Of a stretch of 64,000 nt of DNA, positions 63,767-64,000 are shown piece by piece. The position numbers and the translations under genes were made by a program. This stretch comes from Lacrimispora saccharolytica (GTDB lineage: Bacteria; Bacillota; Clostridia; Lachnospirales; Lachnospiraceae), in the NCBI GenBank assembly GCA_021531795.1, contig JADYUL010000001.1:310001-374000 (forward strand), read 5' to 3'. Position 1 is the first letter of the stretch; each line of letters begins with the position of its first letter. The notes below the pieces were generated by a model. It searched no databases. It worked only from the letters and a program-made list of their open reading frames with translations, and was not told the DNA's origin.

Positions 63767-64000
63767 TGGTTGGAGCAGGAAGAGTATCGAAGGAGGAAAA
63801 TGACCTGACCTTTACTTGCGGATTAATCGAATATATAGCCAGGAAAACGAAGAATACTCGCTCAGATGTGGTAGAAAAGCTTGGAAAAGACAGAATAAAT
63901 AAGATATATGAGCTAGCGGAGGTCTATCACTGTGACAATATTGACAAAGTGAGCGATGAGTTTATTGAAGAAGCTGGTATTGAAGATGGTAGCTTCGACA
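63766..64000 (+). CDS. DUF3791-type partner, 5' part
   Basis: Begins with an ATGA overlap with the DUF3990 gene and runs off the window: LTFTCGLIEYIARKTKNTRSDVVEKLG, then INKIYELAEVYHCDNIDKVSDEFIEEAGI. The helical pattern and position fit the DUF3791 family. At least 78 residues are present; the end is not seen. Confidence 0.65.
   Translation, partial: MVGAGRVSKEENDLTFTCGLIEYIARKTKNTRSDVVEKLGKDRINKIYELAEVYHCDNIDKVSDEFIEEAGIEDGSFD

Overview
The window looks like chromosome of a Firmicute, most likely a Lachnospiraceae-type Clostridium. The grounds are a low-to-moderate GC content, strong GGAGG ribosome sites, the Clostridia-style order of housekeeping genes (rimP-nusA-ylxQ-infB-rbfA-nrnA-truB-ribF; Asp23-nusB-xseAB-ispA-dxs-tlyA-nadK-argR-recN), and accessory families common in gut and rumen Lachnospiraceae (DUF6591, DUF3990/DUF3791, a fused AccD-AccA). 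Nearly every gene is on the plus strand. No database search was possible: family names rest on motif recognition, and no taxon below family level is claimed.

Layout. 1-6300: fatty-acid synthesis operon (fabG 3' end, fabF, fabZ, fused accDA, fabH, a FabT-like MarR regulator) followed by a pair of short chromate-transporter proteins. 6301-7160: a cluster of hairpin repeats (cluster A). 7163-15500: small membrane protein, tRNA-Glu(CTC), a large RND transporter with a coiled-coil insertion, and a TPR-like/GGDEF protein. 15500-25300: translation and RNA operon, Na/Pi cotransporter and rpsO. 25300-41400: pnp, prfC, a secreted transglutaminase-like protein, then Asp23, nusB, xseAB, the isoprenoid genes, tlyA, nadK, argR, recN and glgA. 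41400-42090: hairpin cluster B, an inverted copy of cluster A.

42100-54300 is an AT-richer accessory island: a structured-RNA candidate; a zinc-ribbon Ser/Thr kinase with a partner; an XRE regulator with two zinc-ribbon membrane proteins; and a long operon of HTH protein, dynamin-like GTPase, 1217-residue HerA/VirB4-type ATPase, an HNH (WHH-like) nuclease and its probable immunity protein. It ends at hairpin cluster C, which is in direct orientation to B. My reading is that this is a regulated, membrane-linked conflict or toxin-delivery system; it is the best candidate here for something undescribed.

54685-64000 is a defence-like neighbourhood: an sce7726-type nuclease, a hydrolase pseudogene, a frameshifted DUF2075 helicase, a MazG-like pyrophosphohydrolase, then a type II-A CRISPR locus. 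Cas9 is full length with all catalytic residues, and a tracrRNA gene with promoter and terminator lies antisense just upstream. cas1, cas2 and the first half of csn2 are missing: a csn2 C-terminal remnant follows cas9 directly. The array has five spacers and a truncated last repeat, so the locus looks able to interfere but not to acquire spacers by itself. A DUF3990/DUF3791 toxin-antitoxin-like pair closes the window.
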